Source of the DNA: Streptomyces sp. AV19
GTDB lineage: Bacteria; Actinomycetota; Actinomycetes; Streptomycetales; Streptomycetaceae
Assembly: GCF_015999245.1 (NCBI RefSeq)
Contig: NZ_JAEAMR010000007.1
Coordinates: 1,357,813-1,421,812 of the forward strand
DNA length: 64,000 nt
Reading direction: 5' to 3'
Made by a program: the position numbers and the translations under genes. Below, piece by piece: positions 62,321 through 64,000 of this stretch. The notes under the pieces are model-generated. The model was not told where the DNA came from and did not search any database. It saw only the letters and a program-made list of their open reading frames with translations. Position 1 is the first letter of the stretch. Every line of letters starts with the position of its first letter.

Positions 62321-63596
62321 CACTACATCCGTGACTCCACCCACCGCTGAAGCGGCGGACTTCCTGCGTCGGTGGCCAAGCACCGTCGCAGAGGGCCAGC
62401 CCGGCCCTGTGCAGGACGTTCAGTGCGCCCACGCGGTCGGCGTTCTCCACCAGGCCGCAGCGGACGCACTCGAACTTTGCTTGAGTGACGCGGTTCTCCT
62501 CGGCGACGTGCCCGCATCCTCCGGCGGAGGGTGGGCACGTGCGCGAGGTGTTGCGGGCGTCCACCGGGATCACGCGGCGAGCGGCACTCTCAGCCTTCTG
62601 CGCCAGGATTCCGAGGAACAATCCCCAACCCGCGTCCAGGATGCTCTTGTTCAGCCCGGCTTTCGCGGTGGCACCGTTCGCGAGGAACGCGCCGCCGTTG
62701 TCGGTGTCGGGCTTGGGCCTGGGCGCCTTCGTCATGCCCGCCGTGTTCAGCCGCTCATATCCGATCACGTCGTGCTCACGCACGAGCGCCAGGGCGACCT
62801 TGTGGTGGCGGTCCAGGCGCTGACGCCGGATCTTCGCGTGGATCTTCGCGACGCGCCGGGCTGCGGCCCGGTGCTCCTTCGTCCGGCGCTTCGTGCGCTT
62901 GGGGAACGTCGCAAGGCGCCGCTGGGCCTCGGCCAACTCCTCGGCGGAGCGCTGGAGGAAGCGCGGGTTCCCGACGTGCACCCCATCCGAGGTGGTGAGG
63001 AAGTGCGTGACGCCCATGTCGATGCCCACGATCGCGCCCGTCGCCGGAAGCGGCTCGGCGGGTACCTCGTCGCAGGCGAGGACGACGTACCAGCGTCGGC
63101 CTTCCCTCTTCACCGAGATCGTCTTCACCCGGCCGCGCACTGGACGATGCTGGTGCACGCGGACATGCCCGACACCCTGGAAACGCACTCGGGTTACGGG
63201 ATCGTGCGGAGTGGAGTCCCACCGGCAGCCGTCCCCGTCCTTCGGGAACGTCACGGTGTCGAAATGCCCGACGCCCTTAAATCTTGGGTGTCCCGGCTTC
63301 TCCCCGGCCTTCACGCGGCGGAAGAACGCCTGGAACGCTTTGTCCAACCGTCGCAGGGTGGCCTGCTGCGAGGAGAACGACCAGCGGCCCTGACGCTCCG
63401 GATCAAAGGCTCGGATGTCCTTGAGCTGGGCGGACTGGTCGCCGTACCGGATCGTCGTCTTCGACGTGTGCCGGTACGCGTCCCGGCGTTCCTGCAAGGC
63501 GCCGTTGTAGAGCGAGCAGTGGTCGGCCAGCATCGCCCGCAGAGCGGCTTCCTGCCCGCCGGTCGGGCGGAGAACAAACTTGTATGCGCGTATCAA
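62265..63596 (-). CDS. tnpB: TnpB RNA-guided nuclease
   Basis: A 443-residue TnpB with an N-terminal IRAYKFVLRPTGGQEAALRA signature. RuvC catalytic residues are in GIDMGVTHFL (Asp), VIGYERLN (Glu) and ENADRVGALNVL (Asp). The zinc ribbon is TCPPSAGGCGH ... FECVRCG, with CX6C in place of the usual CX2C. TTG 63596 has GGGAGGGG upstream. The stop lies beyond the element end, so about 20 C-terminal residues come from dasC-antisense sequence. TnpB cuts DNA matching its omega-RNA guide and helps keep the element at its site. Confidence 0.88.
   Translation of the reverse strand: MIRAYKFVLRPTGGQEAALRAMLADHCSLYNGALQERRDAYRHTSKTTIRYGDQSAQLKDIRAFDPERQGRWSFSSQQATLRRLDKAFQAFFRRVKAGEKPGHPRFKGVGHFDTVTFPKDGDGCRWDSTPHDPVTRVRFQGVGHVRVHQHRPVRGRVKTISVKREGRRWYVVLACDEVPAEPLPATGAIVGIDMGVTHFLTTSDGVHVGNPRFLQRSAEELAEAQRRLATFPKRTKRRTKEHRAAARRVAKIHAKIRRQRLDRHHKVALALVREHDVIGYERLNTAGMTKAPRPKPDTDNGGAFLANGATAKAGLNKSILDAGWGLFLGILAQKAESAARRVIPVDARNTSRTCPPSAGGCGHVAEENRVTQAKFECVRCGLVENADRVGALNVLHRAGLALCDGAWPPTQEVRRFSGGWSHGCSASPSLRRRSGLQRPCAGG
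62311..62460 (-). ncRNA. Putative omega-RNA (reRNA) with guide
   Basis: In tnpB elements the guide RNA comes from the 3' end of tnpB through the right end, and its last 16-20 nt are flanking host DNA. Here the scaffold would end at GTCAC (62331) and the guide would be read from 62330 downward: GGATGTAGTGCTAGCCCTTC, the tail of dasC. The RNA start is a guess. Confidence 0.45.
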
Positions 63597-63721
63597 GCCC
63601 GTTCCCCTCCCTACGTTGGTGCTGGTCAATGCCTGCGCGTTCACCGTATCGCCTGGCACTGACAACGAAGCGGGCTCCGCCGTCGTGCGGCTGCGAGCCA
63701 AGGACTCGATTCCCCCCACTG
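62331..63721 (-). mobile_element. IS200/IS605-type (tnpB-only, IS1341-like) element
   Basis: The right end on the minus strand reads GAAGTCCGCCGCTTCAGCGG and TGGGTGGAGTCAC. This is the hairpin and ending usual for IS605-group elements, with TCAC at about 62331. Upstream of tnpB an imperfect hairpin (CGAG-TCCTTGG-CTCG, 63697-63711) and a TTTAC (63722-63726) could mark the left end and adjacent motif. No tnpA is present. The right boundary is well supported; the left is an estimate. Confidence 0.65.
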
Positions 63722-63754
63722 GTAAAGCCGGTGGTCCCCTCGAAAGAAGAGCTG

Positions 63755-64000
63755 ATGGACACGCTTACCCGTGACGCCCTGACCGTCCTCCAGCCCGGCT
63801 TCACCGGCACGACCGCCCCCGACTGGCTGCTGCGGCGGCTCGGCGAAGGACTCGCCTCCGTCGGCCTGTTCGGGCGCAACATCGCCTCGGCGGAGCAACT
63901 GGCCGTACTCACGGCACAGTTGCGCGCCGAGCGGGAGGACGTGCTGGTGGCGATCGACGAGGAGGGCGGGGACGTCACCCGCCTCGAAGTCCGCACCGGC
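63755..64000 (+). CDS. GH3 beta-N-acetylhexosaminidase (3' partial)
   Basis: The first 82 codons of a glycoside hydrolase family 3 protein, cut by the window end. LRRLGEGLASVGLFGRNI and VLVAIDEEGGDVTRLE match the GH3/NagZ-like pattern. In S. coelicolor a GH3 N-acetylglucosaminidase gene lies downstream of dasC and would hydrolyse imported chitobiose to GlcNAc. Here the TnpB element separates it from dasC, so it may depend on a new promoter. ATG 63755 has a weak GAAAGAAGAG site. Confidence 0.85.
   Translation, partial: MDTLTRDALTVLQPGFTGTTAPDWLLRRLGEGLASVGLFGRNIASAEQLAVLTAQLRAEREDVLVAIDEEGGDVTRLEVRTG

Noticed and set aside
63713..63732. Possible dre-like site (CACTGGTAAAGCCGGTG) before the GH3 gene
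   Set aside because: Only one half matches the DasR consensus and the centre is wrong. It may also lie across the TnpB element boundary.

Overview
The window is high-GC actinobacterial DNA and almost certainly a Streptomyces chromosome. The evidence is linked marker loci: sigR-rsrA with the sigma-R' extension, dasR-dasABC, class Ia nrdAB under a cobalamin riboswitch, a catR-catA pair, and leaderless GTG/ATG starts with TANNNT boxes just upstream. Most genes are conserved core genes. Four stretches are clearly accessory.

Layout. (1) 1-6080: right part of a Tn7-like transposon (tnsA-tnsB-tnsC-tniQ) ending in repeated transposase-binding-like sites; its left part lies outside the window. (2) 6.2-35 kb: core genes. 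These are a YgjP/M48-like peptidase, NUDIX, DUF2342 metalloprotease, SDR, moaE, PDZ-Lon protease and UPF0182, then two identical initiator tRNA genes flanking a Sel1/TPR gene, catR/catA, hisN, a TetR regulator, a sugE-type exporter, aroA-rsgA, an M50 peptidase, SRAP, sigR-rsrA, two HD-type membrane proteins, and peptide deformylase. (3) 34-40 kb: a carbonic anhydrase-SulP pair, then a small cluster that looks like an undescribed peptide natural-product locus. It has a 51-residue precursor-like peptide ending in three GCIS repeats, a hairpin, a PaaK/F390-synthetase-like adenylating enzyme, a small WH-motif protein, a 110-bp MITE and an MFS exporter. (4) 39.7-48.4 kb: YCII protein, nrdB/nrdA with cobalamin riboswitch and NrdR-like boxes, a frameshifted membrane gene, mctP with DUF3311, and a DHA2 efflux pump divergent from an XRE regulator. 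(5) 48,581-57,408: an 8.8-kb integrative element inserted inside that XRE gene. It carries a serine integrase with an in-frame stop, an isolated HK97-fold major capsid protein with small genes, an XRE-DUF397 pair, a radical SAM/SPASM gene and a large nested palindrome. I read it as a phage satellite or prophage remnant. (6) 58-64 kb: dasR, dasABC and the start of a GH3 N-acetylglucosaminidase gene, with a TnpB element wedged between dasC and the GH3 gene.

How genes work together: DasR probably controls dasABC through dre-like sites and links uptake of chitin-derived sugars to the downstream GH3 enzyme. Sigma-R autoregulates from a sigma-R promoter that lies so as to yield the longer sigma-R' isoform. 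The precursor peptide, adenylating enzyme, WH protein and exporter are arranged like a biosynthetic operon, with a partial-terminator-like hairpin after the peptide gene. No CRISPR array or rRNA gene was seen.
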